This document shows positions 1-8,173 of a DNA stretch of 45,881 nucleotides, piece by piece. A program made the position numbers and the translations under genes. The notes beneath the pieces were generated by a model. It was not told the DNA's origin. It searched no databases and saw only the letters and a program-made list of their open reading frames with translations. Each line of letters begins with the position of its first letter. The first letter of the stretch is position 1. This stretch comes from Candidatus Poribacteria bacterium (GTDB taxonomy: Bacteria; Poribacteria; WGA-4E; WGA-3G): NCBI GenBank assembly GCA_028824125.1, contig JAPPES010000118.1, positions 50,063-95,943 of the forward strand. Reading direction: 5' to 3'.

Positions 1-241
1 GGATAGTTCAGACGACACCGTTGAATCAGAAACCACTGAGGAACTTGAATCAGAATCAACCTCTATAAGCGATGATGCAGAGGCGGATACGCCATCTGAA
101 AATGCTGAAGAGGAGTCTACAGAGGCTACTATTGAGGAAACAGAGGAAGAAACGGCTGAAGCTGTTGTTACGCTAACCATAGACGAGGATAGTTCAGACG
201 ACACCGTTGAATCAGAAACCACTGAGGAACTTGAATCAGAA
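1..241 (+). repeat. Perfect 55-bp direct repeat inside the acidic tail
   Basis: Bases 1-55 and 187-241 are identical, 186 bp (62 codons) apart and in the same reading frame. Both encode the same stretch beginning Asp-Ser-Ser-Asp-Asp. The first copy touches the window edge, so the repeat may extend further left. In-frame identity at DNA level suggests a recent duplication that can change tail length by slippage or recombination. Confidence 0.9.
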
Positions 242-268
242 CCGCCTCCTGAATCTGAGGAGAATTAA
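2..268 (+). CDS. nusA: C-terminal acidic tail of a protein cut by the window edge, probably NusA
   Basis: An open frame enters from the left edge and ends at TAA 266-268. The 88 visible residues are almost all Glu, Asp, Ser and Thr with no folded domain, so this is a low-complexity acidic tail. The sequence itself does not identify the protein. The name rests on gene order: ylxR and infB follow directly, and in most bacteria nusA precedes them. NusA is the transcription elongation and termination factor, and acidic C-terminal extensions occur in some NusA proteins. The stop is 75 bp before the ylxR start. The tail contains a perfect internal duplication described separately. A different acidic protein inserted in the cluster remains possible. 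Confidence 0.5.
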   Translation, partial: DSSDDTVESETTEELESESTSISDDAEADTPSENAEEESTEATIEETEEETAEAVVTLTIDEDSSDDTVESETTEELESEPPPESEEN

Positions 269-343
269 CAGCCGCGCAAACCTTCAAGTTCGTAGATAAC
301 ACTACCGAAGCGGTTTGAAGTGAGCTGTTTCCGGAGTCAATCA

Positions 344-652
344 ATGAAGAGTAAAAAATCACCCATGCGGCAATGTCTGGGGTGTCGTTATTTATTTCCA
401 AAGAATACATTAATCCGTTTTGTCTGTCGCGCAGGTGAGACTTTAGTGTTGGAAGAATTACAAAAACTTCCAGAACGGGGTGCTTACGTCTGTCGTTCGA
501 TGTCTTGTATTGAATATGCTTTTAGAGGGGCTAAACGGGTAAATACATCACTAAAAGTGAAACTGCCAGTATCGGTTATTGAAGAATTCAAACAGACAGT
601 CCTTGAGAAGGAGGTTATCGCCGATGAAAAAACCGAAACAGCGAACAGCTGA
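344..652 (+). CDS. ylxR: YlxR family RNA-binding protein
   Basis: A small protein of 102 residues. It has the family hallmarks: an N-terminal MRQCLGC segment and the motif ERGAYVCR, matching the GRGAY(V/L)C signature. YlxR proteins bind nucleic acid (RNase P modulation has been reported in Firmicutes) and the gene sits between nusA and infB in most genomes, as here. The frame could open at GTG 320, but ATG 344 is preceded by GGAG at 333-336 with 7 nt spacing and gives the usual family N-terminus. The 3' end overlaps infB by 29 bp, which implies translational coupling. Confidence 0.9.
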   Translation: MKSKKSPMRQCLGCRYLFPKNTLIRFVCRAGETLVLEELQKLPERGAYVCRSMSCIEYAFRGAKRVNTSLKVKLPVSVIEEFKQTVLEKEVIADEKTETANS

Positions 653-2702
653 AACTAATCAAAAAACAACACCGAGCCAAAACGTAAGAGTCTACGAATT
701 GGCAAAACGCCACGGATTAAGTAGTAAAGAACTTATCAAAGCATTAGAAAATTTTGGGGTTCCCGTTAAAAATCACATGAGTACTTTGGACCCGGAGACA
801 ATTATGTTGGTTGAATCCGAGTTAGATCCTCAGCAAGAAATAAGTGAAGATGTAGAAAAAAATGTGGAAGTGACACCCGAAAAAGAAGTTGACATAATCC
901 CCGAAAAAGAAGCTGACTTAACACCCGAAACAGCTGAAGAAAAAAAACCTGCCGATGCTCCGTTGCAGGTTCAGGAAGGTGTGACAGTTTCTGTGTTAGC
1001 ATCAATGCTGAATTTACAACCAACCCAATTAATTATGCAGTTGATGAAATTAAAGGTGATGGCATCAATCAACCAAAGTTTAGACTACCAAACCTTGTTA
1101 ATTTTAGGGGAACACTACGGTTTTGGGGTAGTCCGGCAAAAGACGTTAGAAGAACAACTGCTTTTAGATCAGGAGGATCCGCCCGAATCGTTGGTAGCGC
1201 GTGCGCCTGTTATTACTATTATGGGGCACGTTGACCATGGCAAAACTTCGCTCTTGGATTCTATACGTCAATCTAACGTGAGCGAATCCGAAGCGGGGAA
1301 TATTACACAACATATCGGTGCGTACCACGTTGAATTAGAAAATGGGAATATTGTGTTTCTTGATACCCCTGGACACGCAGCCTTCACAGCAATGCGAGCA
1401 CGCGGAGCGCAGGCAACAGACATCGTGGTTCTTATCGTTGCTGCTGATGATGGCGTAATGCCACAAACAATTGAGGCGATTAATCACGCCAAAGCAGCAC
1501 AGGTCCCGATTGTTGTTGCAATTAACAAAATCGATGTTCCGGGTGCACGTTCTGACTACGTCAAACAACAGTTAGTTGAAAACGAGTTGGTTCCAGAGGA
1601 GTGGGGTGGTCAAACGATCTGTGTTGAAGTATCGGCAATAGAAGGTACAGGAATAGAGTTGTTGTTAGAAATGCTTCTTTTGGAAGCTGCGCTATTGGAA
1701 TTAAAAGCGAATCCGCATAAGCTAGCCCGCGGGGTCGTGATTGAGGCGCAAGTTGATAAAGGTCGTGGGGCAGTTGCAACCGTTTTAGTGCAGAGCGGCA
1801 CCTTGCAAGTTGGCGATGCATTTGTTTCTGGACGTTATTCCGGAAGGGTTCGGGCAATGATGAGTGACGACGGTAAACGAATTAAGAATGCTGGACCTTC
1901 TACGCCCGTTGAAGTGCTTGGGTTCACCGGCGTACCGGAAGCAGGAGATCTATTTTATGCTGTCGAATCTGAGAAGGATGCTCGTGCCATAAGCGAAGAA
2001 CGACAAGATAAACACCGTATCTCTAAACTCGGCACACATAGCCATGTGAGTCTTGACGATCTATTCCAACAAATTCAAGAAGGTGACATCAAGGAATTGA
2101 ACGTCATTGTTAAGGGCGATGTGCAAGGTTCAGTCCAAGCCATATCAGAATCTTTGGTAAAATTGAGCACGGGAGAGGTGAAGATAAATATTATTCACGA
2201 AGCCGCTGGTGGTATTACAGAGACTGATATTTTGCTCGCTTCCGCGTCTGATGCTATTGTGGTCGGATTTAATGTTCACCCGACCACAGAAGCGGTCAAA
2301 GCTACCGAGGTGGAAGGGATTGATGTGCGAACTTATACAGTTATTTATGACATCATCTCTGATATACGCGCAGCGATGGAAGGATTGTTAGACCCAGAGG
2401 TTAGGGAAGTAATTATCGGACGCGCTGAAGTAAGAGAAATCTTTAAAGTCCCCCGTATCGGATTGGTTGCAGGCAGTTATGTCAACTGGGGCAGAATCAC
2501 ATTTAACCAACCCCTTCGTGTGTTGCGCGAAAACCGACTAATTTACGAAGGCAAGGTCGACTCATTGAGACGTTTTAAAGACAACGTCAATGAAGTACAA
2601 GCCAATTATGAATGTGGTATCGGCATTGACGAATTTGACGATATAAAAATCGGGGATGTGTTAGAATGTTACGTCCACGAACATGTGGCTCGAACTCTCT
2701 GA
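624..2702 (+). CDS. infB: Translation initiation factor IF-2
   Basis: This GTPase positions initiator tRNA on the 30S subunit and promotes subunit joining. Two IF2_N-like helical modules are visible (about residues 21-60 and 125-170), separated by a Glu/Lys-rich linker. The G domain follows: G1 GHVDHGKT at 201-208, DTPGH at 247-251 and NKID at 301-304. Domains II to IV run to residue 692. ATG 624 is chosen because AAGGAGG at 608-614 lies 9 nt upstream; the open frame extends to 579 but only through ylxR-overlapping sequence. In the switch I region the usual [11 protein letters not shown] reads [11 protein letters not shown], an Asn for the second Gly. The family call is certain. Confidence 0.98.
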   Translation: MKKPKQRTAETNQKTTPSQNVRVYELAKRHGLSSKELIKALENFGVPVKNHMSTLDPETIMLVESELDPQQEISEDVEKNVEVTPEKEVDIIPEKEADLTPETAEEKKPADAPLQVQEGVTVSVLASMLNLQPTQLIMQLMKLKVMASINQSLDYQTLLILGEHYGFGVVRQKTLEEQLLLDQEDPPESLVARAPVITIMGHVDHGKTSLLDSIRQSNVSESEAGNITQHIGAYHVELENGNIVFLDTPGHAAFTAMRARGAQATDIVVLIVAADDGVMPQTIEAINHAKAAQVPIVVAINKIDVPGARSDYVKQQLVENELVPEEWGGQTICVEVSAIEGTGIELLLEMLLLEAALLELKANPHKLARGVVIEAQVDKGRGAVATVLVQSGTLQVGDAFVSGRYSGRVRAMMSDDGKRIKNAGPSTPVEVLGFTGVPEAGDLFYAVESEKDARAISEERQDKHRISKLGTHSHVSLDDLFQQIQEGDIKELNVIVKGDVQGSVQAISESLVKLSTGEVKINIIHEAAGGITETDILLASASDAIVVGFNVHPTTEAVKATEVEGIDVRTYTVIYDIISDIRAAMEGLLDPEVREVIIGRAEVREIFKVPRIGLVAGSYVNWGRITFNQPLRVLRENRLIYEGKVDSLRRFKDNVNEVQANYECGIGIDEFDDIKIGDVLECYVHEHVARTL

Positions 2703-3106
2703 AAATATGGTTCCAATATCTTCATACGTAATCCTTGTTAGAACGAAATTCTGACACCATAACGTTCTACCATTGTTGTTGCACTCATTTCCAAAATACC
2801 TACAATGTATAAAATTGATAGATAGTTTCACACCTATCTAAAATCTTTCTTTTACTCGTATCCTAAAGTTCATTTCAAGCGTTTTTAAGGATTGACAATT
2901 CAAAACCGTATCACTAAGAATAACACCAGTTAGATAATAAATGATGTCCGTTCTATAAACGGTATTTTATCCCGAGAGGCACACCTTGTAGCACAAATTT
3001 TCCAGTTTATGTCGAATGGGCGCAAACTAAAAGTTCGCGCTACAATGTGTTTTTATCAAATGTTTTTGTGGATTGACAAGTTCCATTTTAAAATTAGACT
3101 ATAGAT
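2703..3106 (+). other. 404-bp gap between infB and ylxP with a palindromic repeat and duplicated TTGACA context
   Basis: No gene is supported here. Two similar segments, about 2881-2903 and 3061-3083, each contain GGATTGACAA preceded by a run of T, so a -35-like TTGACA occurs at 2892-2897 and again at 3073-3078. Neither has a convincing -10 at the right spacing; the nearest candidates are TAAGAA at 2916 and TATAGA at 3100. A palindromic repeat lies at 2988-3043. The gap splits an operon that is usually continuous, so the downstream genes may have their own promoter here. Confidence 0.5.
2988..3043. repeat. Palindromic repeat, GTAGC-RCAAA ... GCGCTAC family
   Basis: The segment starts GTAGCACAAA and ends GCGCTAC, with an internal GCGCAAACT. 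It is an imperfect inverted repeat of the same family as 5832-5887, 41632-41818 and 45830-45881. All lie between genes. Confidence 0.7.
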
Positions 3107-3391
3107 ATGCATATCGGAGTTTGCAAAATAAAGTTATATCTACCAGAGAGCCAGTCCCTGAAAGAGAAACGCCGGGCAATCAAAAGTTTAATTGCGCGGC
3201 TCAAAAATCGATTTAATCTTGCAATTGCTGAAGTTGAAGCACAAGATGTACACCAATCTGCAGTTTTAGCAGCAGTTTCAGTTGCGAATGACGTAAAATT
3301 TGTGAATAAAATTTTAGCACAGAGCGTTAAATTTATTGAGGAAAATTCATCAGTAGTTTTGGTTGATTATGAGACAGAATTTTTCTTTTAA
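3107..3391 (+). CDS. ylxP: DUF503 family protein YlxP
   Basis: A protein of 94 residues, the usual length for DUF503. The N-terminus MHIGVCKIKLYLPESQSLKEKR carries the family's SLKEKR motif at about residues 17-22, and the protein ends in a beta strand rich in Phe. These small proteins are commonly encoded between infB and rbfA, exactly as here. Their molecular role is poorly known; an RNA or ribosome link is inferred from gene order. No Shine-Dalgarno sequence is visible before ATG 3107, so it may be leaderless or weakly initiated. It ends 32 bp before rbfA. Confidence 0.9.
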   Translation: MHIGVCKIKLYLPESQSLKEKRRAIKSLIARLKNRFNLAIAEVEAQDVHQSAVLAAVSVANDVKFVNKILAQSVKFIEENSSVVLVDYETEFFF

Positions 3392-3423
3392 AAGAGATAC
3401 TTGGTGTGTGGAGGTCTGTGGAC

Positions 3424-3804
3424 ATGATAGAAAATAGAAGACAGGACCGAGTCAGTGCTCTTATTCAGCGAGAGTTGAGTGAGGTTATTCAACGTGTTGT
3501 GAAAGACCCGCGTGTTGCCTTTTGCACCGTCACCCATGTAGAAGTATCTGCTGACCTCAAATACGTTAATGTGAAGGTGAGTGTTATCGGCGATTCAGAA
3601 CAGAAAGAAGCATCACTTATAGGACTCAAAAGTGCTACGGGGTTCATCAGACGTGAAATTAGCCGGCGTTTAGCACTCAGGTATTCACCTGAACTTCGAT
3701 TTAGTTTAGATGATTCGGTTGACCATATCCTGAAAATAGATGGACTTCTCAAAGAAATTGAGACCGAAGAAGACGTGCAGGAGAATTCAGCACAAGATAT
3801 TTAG
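3424..3804 (+). CDS. rbfA: Ribosome-binding factor A
   Basis: RbfA helps 16S rRNA 5' end processing and late maturation of the 30S subunit. The product has 126 residues, close to the family norm, with the single KH-like fold: the N-terminal helix RVSALIQRELSEVIQ, a strand around DPRVAFCTVTHVEVS, then the helix LKSATGFIRREISRRLALR and a PELRFSLDDS strand. Weak in-frame starts exist from 3406, but ATG 3424 has GGAGG at 3410-3414 at 9 nt. The gene lies between ylxP and nrnA, with only 5 bp to nrnA. Confidence 0.95.
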   Translation: MIENRRQDRVSALIQRELSEVIQRVVKDPRVAFCTVTHVEVSADLKYVNVKVSVIGDSEQKEASLIGLKSATGFIRREISRRLALRYSPELRFSLDDSVDHILKIDGLLKEIETEEDVQENSAQDI

Positions 3805-3809
3805 CTGAG

Positions 3810-4790
3810 ATGGATAGTTTTCAAGCACTACTTACCCTATTTAAACAATACCAGACGTTTGCCATTTCCACACACGTTAATCCGGATGGGGATGCAATCG
3901 GTTCCGAATTAGCGTTGTTCCTATTTCTGGAGAAGCTAGGGAAAACCGTAAAAATCTTTAATACAGATTTAGTCCCGAAAAAGTACCGGTTTCTTCCGTA
4001 TTGGAATAAAATTAAAAATGCTAAAGCGTCTACGAATTTTTGCCCGGAAGTTTTAGTAATCTTAGATGCAAGTTCACGAGAACGGATTGGAGATTTTCTC
4101 AGTAGAACCTTGATTCCGACACATGCTGTCATAAATATTGACCATCATATTACTGCGGAGGCTTTCGGAGACTACAACATTATTATACCTACCGCTTCAT
4201 CAACGGCAGAGATTATTTATAAGTTTATTAAATCTACGCAGATACCGATTGATGAGGTATCCGCATTGTGTCTATATACCGGCGTAATTTTTGATACGGG
4301 ATGTTTTCGCTATAGCAATGCAACACCGGAAACACATCGAATAGCCGCAGATTTGATAGAGATTGGGGATTTTGCACCCGATGAAGTTTACCGCCACGTC
4401 TATGAACATTTGTCATTAGGGAAGATTCACTTGTTGGGTCAAACCTTGCGGACATTAGAACTTACTTCTGATGGCAAGATAGCTTGGGTTTTGGTTACGC
4501 AATCAATGCTAAAAGAAACTAAAACAACCCTGGATGATGTGGAAGGTTTTGTCAAGCAGATTCAAGCCATTAAAAATGTTGAAGTTGCTATCTGTGTGTG
4601 TGAACTATCAAATGGTAAAACCAAGGTAAGTCTACGCAGCGAAGGCCGTGTTAATGTTGCGGCACTCGCGGCGGAATTCAACGGCGGCGGGCATGAACGT
4701 GCTTCTGGATGTCGTATAAATCTTCCTTATGCATCTGCTATAAAGGCACTTGTAGCAAGTGCCAAGCAGCATATTGAAGAAAATTGTTGA
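3810..4790 (+). CDS. nrnA: DHH/DHHA1 phosphoesterase, NrnA-type nanoRNase/pAp phosphatase
   Basis: NrnA-type enzymes degrade very short oligoribonucleotides and dephosphorylate 3'-phosphoadenosine 5'-phosphate using Mn2+. The product has 326 residues, the normal length. DHH motifs are visible in order: NPDGDAIGS at about 24-32, the Asp of VILDAS near 87, DHH at 111-113 and FDTG near 161. The C-terminal DHHA1 domain carries GGGHERASG at about 292-300. The start ATG is 5 bp after the rbfA stop with only a weak ribosome site, so it is probably coupled to rbfA translation. The rbfA-nrnA order is common, but truB would normally come next and is missing. Confidence 0.93.
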   Translation: MDSFQALLTLFKQYQTFAISTHVNPDGDAIGSELALFLFLEKLGKTVKIFNTDLVPKKYRFLPYWNKIKNAKASTNFCPEVLVILDASSRERIGDFLSRTLIPTHAVINIDHHITAEAFGDYNIIIPTASSTAEIIYKFIKSTQIPIDEVSALCLYTGVIFDTGCFRYSNATPETHRIAADLIEIGDFAPDEVYRHVYEHLSLGKIHLLGQTLRTLELTSDGKIAWVLVTQSMLKETKTTLDDVEGFVKQIQAIKNVEVAICVCELSNGKTKVSLRSEGRVNVAALAAEFNGGGHERASGCRINLPYASAIKALVASAKQHIEENC

Positions 4791-4871
4791 TTTTTGTGTT
4801 CGGCATCACCAGCACTACACCTACTCCGCAAAGTATATTACTGAGGAAGTTACAATTAGTGGAGAAAAGTT

Positions 4872-5810
4872 TTGCAAACCTATTATAACTTGGAATCTAT
4901 CCCCGAACTAACACAAGATTCGGTGGTCACGTTCGGAGTATTTGATGGATTACATATAGGTCACCAAGATGTGCTCAAAACAGTGCGTGCCCGTGCTGAT
5001 GCCGATGGACTTGTAAGCGTTCTGTTTGGGTTTTATCCACATCCCTTGGCATTCCTTGCGCCAGAAAAATGCCCACCTGTTTTAATGTGTCTGCCGAAAC
5101 GTATAGAAACACTTGAACAACTCGGAATAGACATTGCAATTTTTGTTAACTTCAATGAACAGATCGCATCAATGTCGCCGGACGCTTTTGTGAATAATGT
5201 TTTGCTTGAGTTGTACCGTGCCAAACATGTAGTTGTCGGTTATGCCTGTCAATTTGGAAAAGATCGGGAAGGGAATGCAGCGTTATTGGAATCTATAGGG
5301 GAGCAGTTGCAATTTGGTGTTACGGTTGTTCCTCCGACTCAATTAAACGGTTTACCGGTACATAGCACACGTATCCGGCAATCAATTGCCAGAGGAGATC
5401 TCGGTTTAGCATCGCAGCTGTTAGGAAGAATCTATTCATTGAGTGGTACTATCATACGCGGGGATGGACGCGGCAAGGAACTCGGTTTTCCAACTGCGAA
5501 CATTGAACCGGGTGAACAACTTTGTCCCCCTAACGGTGTTTATGCTATTCGTGCCAAATTAGCAGATCGTTGGTTAGATGGTGTTTTAAACATTGGAATC
5601 CGACCAACCTTTAATGGGACAAAATTTCAGGTAGAGAGCCACTTCTTTAATTTTAATGAAGTCATATATGGCGAAAATATCGAAATATTCTTTATTGAAA
5701 AGATTCGTAGTGAACGCAAATTCTCGAACATGCGTGCTTTGGTACAGCAGATTCATAGGGATATTGCTGTTGCTGATGAAATTCTTGCGCAGCAACCTAC
5801 AGTAACGTGA
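4872..5810 (+). CDS. ribF: Bifunctional riboflavin kinase/FMN adenylyltransferase
   Basis: RibF converts riboflavin to FMN and then FAD. The N-terminal adenylyltransferase half has GVFDGLHIGH at residues 22-31 (the nucleotidyltransferase GxxDGxHxGH motif) and STRIRQSI near 165. The C-terminal kinase half has GRGKELGFPTAN at about 199-210 and PNGVYA. The length, 312 residues, is standard. The start is TTG at 4872: no ATG is available and GGAG at 4861-4864 lies 7 nt upstream. It is the last gene of the cluster; its final codons lie inside a repeat that begins at 5803, so the stop may be contributed by that repeat. Confidence 0.96.
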   Translation: MQTYYNLESIPELTQDSVVTFGVFDGLHIGHQDVLKTVRARADADGLVSVLFGFYPHPLAFLAPEKCPPVLMCLPKRIETLEQLGIDIAIFVNFNEQIASMSPDAFVNNVLLELYRAKHVVVGYACQFGKDREGNAALLESIGEQLQFGVTVVPPTQLNGLPVHSTRIRQSIARGDLGLASQLLGRIYSLSGTIIRGDGRGKELGFPTANIEPGEQLCPPNGVYAIRAKLADRWLDGVLNIGIRPTFNGTKFQVESHFFNFNEVIYGENIEIFFIEKIRSERKFSNMRALVQQIHRDIAVADEILAQQPTVT

Positions 5811-5991
5811 GTTCGGTCCAAACAATTTTTTGTAGCGCAAACTGTTAGTTTGCGTCACACGGATGCACAAACTAAAGTTTGTGCTACATGCAGAATAATA
5901 CCACACGCGCATTTGGCGTTGATTCACCGTCGTTGTTAGTGAAAATTCAAAACATTAAGAACTTCATATCTGGACACCGAGTTCACGTTAA
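5803..5991. repeat. MITE-like element with 15-bp terminal inverted repeats after ribF
   Basis: TAACGTGAGTTCGGT at 5803-5817 is matched by ACCGAGTTCACGTTA at 5976-5990, its reverse complement with one mismatch. Between them is a palindrome at 5832-5887 (GTAGCGCAAACT ... AGTTTGTGCTAC) made of two smaller hairpins. A third copy of the end sequence stands alone at 23553-23568. The left end overlaps the last three codons of ribF. Confidence 0.65.
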
Positions 5992-6028
5992 ATTACATTT
6001 ATAACATATCTGAAAATGCACCACATTT

Positions 6029-6664
6029 TTAAAGCCTATTTCCTACCCACAGAACGCCTCTTCGGACAACCTCTTGAAAACTCGGATTTTCAAGCACAGC
6101 CATATCGTGTCCTAACGCAAAATAAAATACACTACCCTCGCCATACTTATGATGGAACGCCATAACATGAGTTTCATTCTTCGTGTGATCATACGCGGAC
6201 ATTAGGTGCTGTGAAGTGCCAGGGTTATGTTTCAGATAGTAAAGTTCATCTGTCACCTCAAAATCAGTTAATCCAGTAGAGATAGGATGCTCAGAATCGC
6301 TTACGTTGACTGTGAAATCCATATATGGGCTATGTCCATTGAAAAACCCATTGAGCATGCCGTGATAGCCTTCAGATTCTCGGAAGGAAGCTGCTGCGGT
6401 GTGTAATCCAAAAAATCCACCACCAGATCGGATATAATTGAGCAATCCTGCCTCTTGTTCCTCTGTAAGTTCGCCAACATCAGTATAGAAAAGTACAGTG
6501 TTGTAGACTGCAAGACTATCGGCAAGCACAGCGTAGTCTCGTGAGAAATCGGCTTCAATGTTATCGGTGTCATTGAGCATTGTTGTTAAAAACTTTCCAT
6601 TTCCCTCATGGTCGTGATAAATACCTTCTGTTCCGACAAATACAAGTGATTTCAGAATATCCAT
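6029..6664 (-). CDS. ThuA-like (class I glutamine amidotransferase-like fold) protein
   Basis: A protein of 211 residues with no signal peptide. Family features are the N-terminal VFVGTEGIYHDHEG (the ThuA HD/H-type segment), the central SGGGFFGLHTAAASF, and the C-terminal VFYFALGHD with the following valine-rich helix. ThuA domains have the flavodoxin/amidotransferase fold and are linked to sugar metabolism; the biochemical role is not established for this branch. AAGGAG lies just upstream of ATG 6664. It starts 9 bp after the stop of the upstream dehydrogenase gene, so the two form one operon. This pairing suggests a joint role in carbohydrate or polyol catabolism. Confidence 0.85.
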   Translation of the reverse strand: MDILKSLVFVGTEGIYHDHEGNGKFLTTMLNDTDNIEADFSRDYAVLADSLAVYNTVLFYTDVGELTEEQEAGLLNYIRSGGGFFGLHTAAASFRESEGYHGMLNGFFNGHSPYMDFTVNVSDSEHPISTGLTDFEVTDELYYLKHNPGTSQHLMSAYDHTKNETHVMAFHHKYGEGSVFYFALGHDMAVLENPSFQEVVRRGVLWVGNRL

Positions 6665-6673
6665 TTTTCTCCT

Positions 6674-7705
6674 TTAATTGTTCGGCATCACAAGAACTTT
6701 TACGGATCCGTGTTCATCACGTCCCGCTGCAACGGCAAAAGCTTGTGTAATTTCGTCAAGGTTAAACCGGTGCGTGACCAATAGGGTGGGGTCAAGTTTA
6801 CCGGCAGCAAGCAGGTCAATAGCAATTTGGAATTCGGTTTTGCCACCGCGCCTGCCATAACAAAATGACCATAGGACCGTCAATTCACGACTGCGGGCAA
6901 ACCGTTCTGAAAAGGTGAGTGGTGTGCCATGCCCGCCTACCATACAGACTCGCCCCCTTTTTGCTGCTATCTGCGTAGCCTGTTCCAACGTATTTGCCTT
7001 ACCACCGACTGCTTCAAAAACGACATCAGCCCCGCGCCCATTACTCCAATCCATGATGGCTTCCACAACATCAGTTTTATCTACATTAATTGGCACAGCA
7101 CTGACCGCCTCATGTGCAATTTGTATGGGGACATCCGGCTTTCCTAAAACTGCAATGGATGTCGCTCCTGCAACATTTGCTACCTGTGCAATCGTCAAAC
7201 CGACGGGGCCGCTCCCGATAATCGCAACGCGGTCGCCGGGTGAAACCATCGCCCTATTAACAGCATGTACTGCAACTGCATATACCTCTGCCAACGCACC
7301 ACCTTCAGCAGAGACGCTATCTGGAAGAGAATACGCATTCGAGACGCGTGCAACCATAAACTCAGCAAAACCGCCACCAGCGTGCCGTAAATTTCCACAG
7401 ATATTATAGTAGCCGTTGTAACATTCCGGACAATTGTTACATGGACTAATCGGTTCTATTGCGACACGTTCCCCTGTCTTGTGATCGGTAACGTCTTTTC
7501 CTATGTCAACAATTTGTCCCGTTAATTCATGTCCACCGATGCGAGGTGACAAAGGTTTATCCGGTTGATGGTGATATCCGTGCAGATCGCTTCCGCAGAT
7601 ACCAGCCGCTTCTACCTGTACCAATACCTGTCCAGTTTCTGGCGTTGGGTCAGGGACTGTTTCAACCCGAATATCTTTTCCACCGTAAAATTGGGCGGCT
7701 TTCAT
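6674..7705 (-). CDS. Zinc-dependent medium-chain alcohol/polyol dehydrogenase
   Basis: The product has 343 residues. The catalytic zinc region is GICGSDLHGYHH plus GGHE; the structural zinc lobe is the four-Cys CNNCPECYNGYYNIC; the NAD(P)-binding Rossmann motif is IIGSGPVGLTIAQVA near residue 170. This pattern fits the sorbitol/threonine dehydrogenase-like branch; the substrate cannot be read from sequence. A GTG at 7717 is in frame, but it lies inside the ribosome site GGGAGAG that serves ATG 7705, so 7705 is preferred. The gene is first in a two-gene unit with the ThuA-like gene. Confidence 0.9.
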   Translation of the reverse strand: MKAAQFYGGKDIRVETVPDPTPETGQVLVQVEAAGICGSDLHGYHHQPDKPLSPRIGGHELTGQIVDIGKDVTDHKTGERVAIEPISPCNNCPECYNGYYNICGNLRHAGGGFAEFMVARVSNAYSLPDSVSAEGGALAEVYAVAVHAVNRAMVSPGDRVAIIGSGPVGLTIAQVANVAGATSIAVLGKPDVPIQIAHEAVSAVPINVDKTDVVEAIMDWSNGRGADVVFEAVGGKANTLEQATQIAAKRGRVCMVGGHGTPLTFSERFARSRELTVLWSFCYGRRGGKTEFQIAIDLLAAGKLDPTLLVTHRFNLDEITQAFAVAAGRDEHGSVKVLVMPNN

Positions 7706-8173
7706 ATACTCTCCCACATGTGCTAAAAGTCTGATTAAAGCGTAGCACGGATAGAAGATTACGTCAAAGCGTTTTCTATATCGGGGTGGGTATGTAAAGT
7801 TTTTGTAGCATAAGCGTCAATTTAGCGTGCATCCAGACCGGTAGGTTCGGTTTCCTAACCAATGCAGAATACCATACGTGTATTCTGCCATAACTGTCAA
7901 TTTAGCGTCCTTTTCTCCTGTCTGAATCACGGATTAGCGCCAAATCAACGGTATGAATCATGGAGCATGCCATACGTGCATGCTGCTTAGGCATTCCCCG
8001 GATTTATCAGATTTCGCGGATTGGACACCTGGGGATGACAAGTCGTTTTCATATAAATCCGCCAAATCCGCGATTCAGAAACACACAAACCAATAATGCA
8101 CAAAAACCGATACATTTTCCTAAAATTGACGCTTATGGTGTAATGGCGGAATCGTCATCCGAATTCCGTTTGA
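7706..8173. repeat. 468-bp intergenic region with nested palindromes bounded by a 15-bp inverted repeat
   Basis: There is no convincing gene. CATAAGCGTCAATTT at 7809-7823 pairs perfectly with its reverse complement at 8123-8137, enclosing about 300 bp. Inside are two hairpins with the identical loop CATACGT: stem GCAGAATAC (7864-7872/7880-7888) and stem AGCATGC (7964-7970/7978-7984). A palindrome GGTAGGTTCGG/TTTCCTAACC lies at about 7840-7860. Two facing copies of an AATCCGCG-type repeat lie at about 7998-8023 and 8055-8077. This is most likely a non-autonomous mobile element or a stack of palindromic repeats. Confidence 0.7.

Noticed and set aside
579..623. Upstream start for infB
   Set aside because: It uses a non-ATG codon without a ribosome site, whereas ATG 624 has AAGGAGG at 9 nt.
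5586..5927. 113-codon minus-strand frame overlapping the end of ribF
   Set aside because: It is antisense to a conserved gene and runs into a palindromic repeat; no family features or ribosome site.
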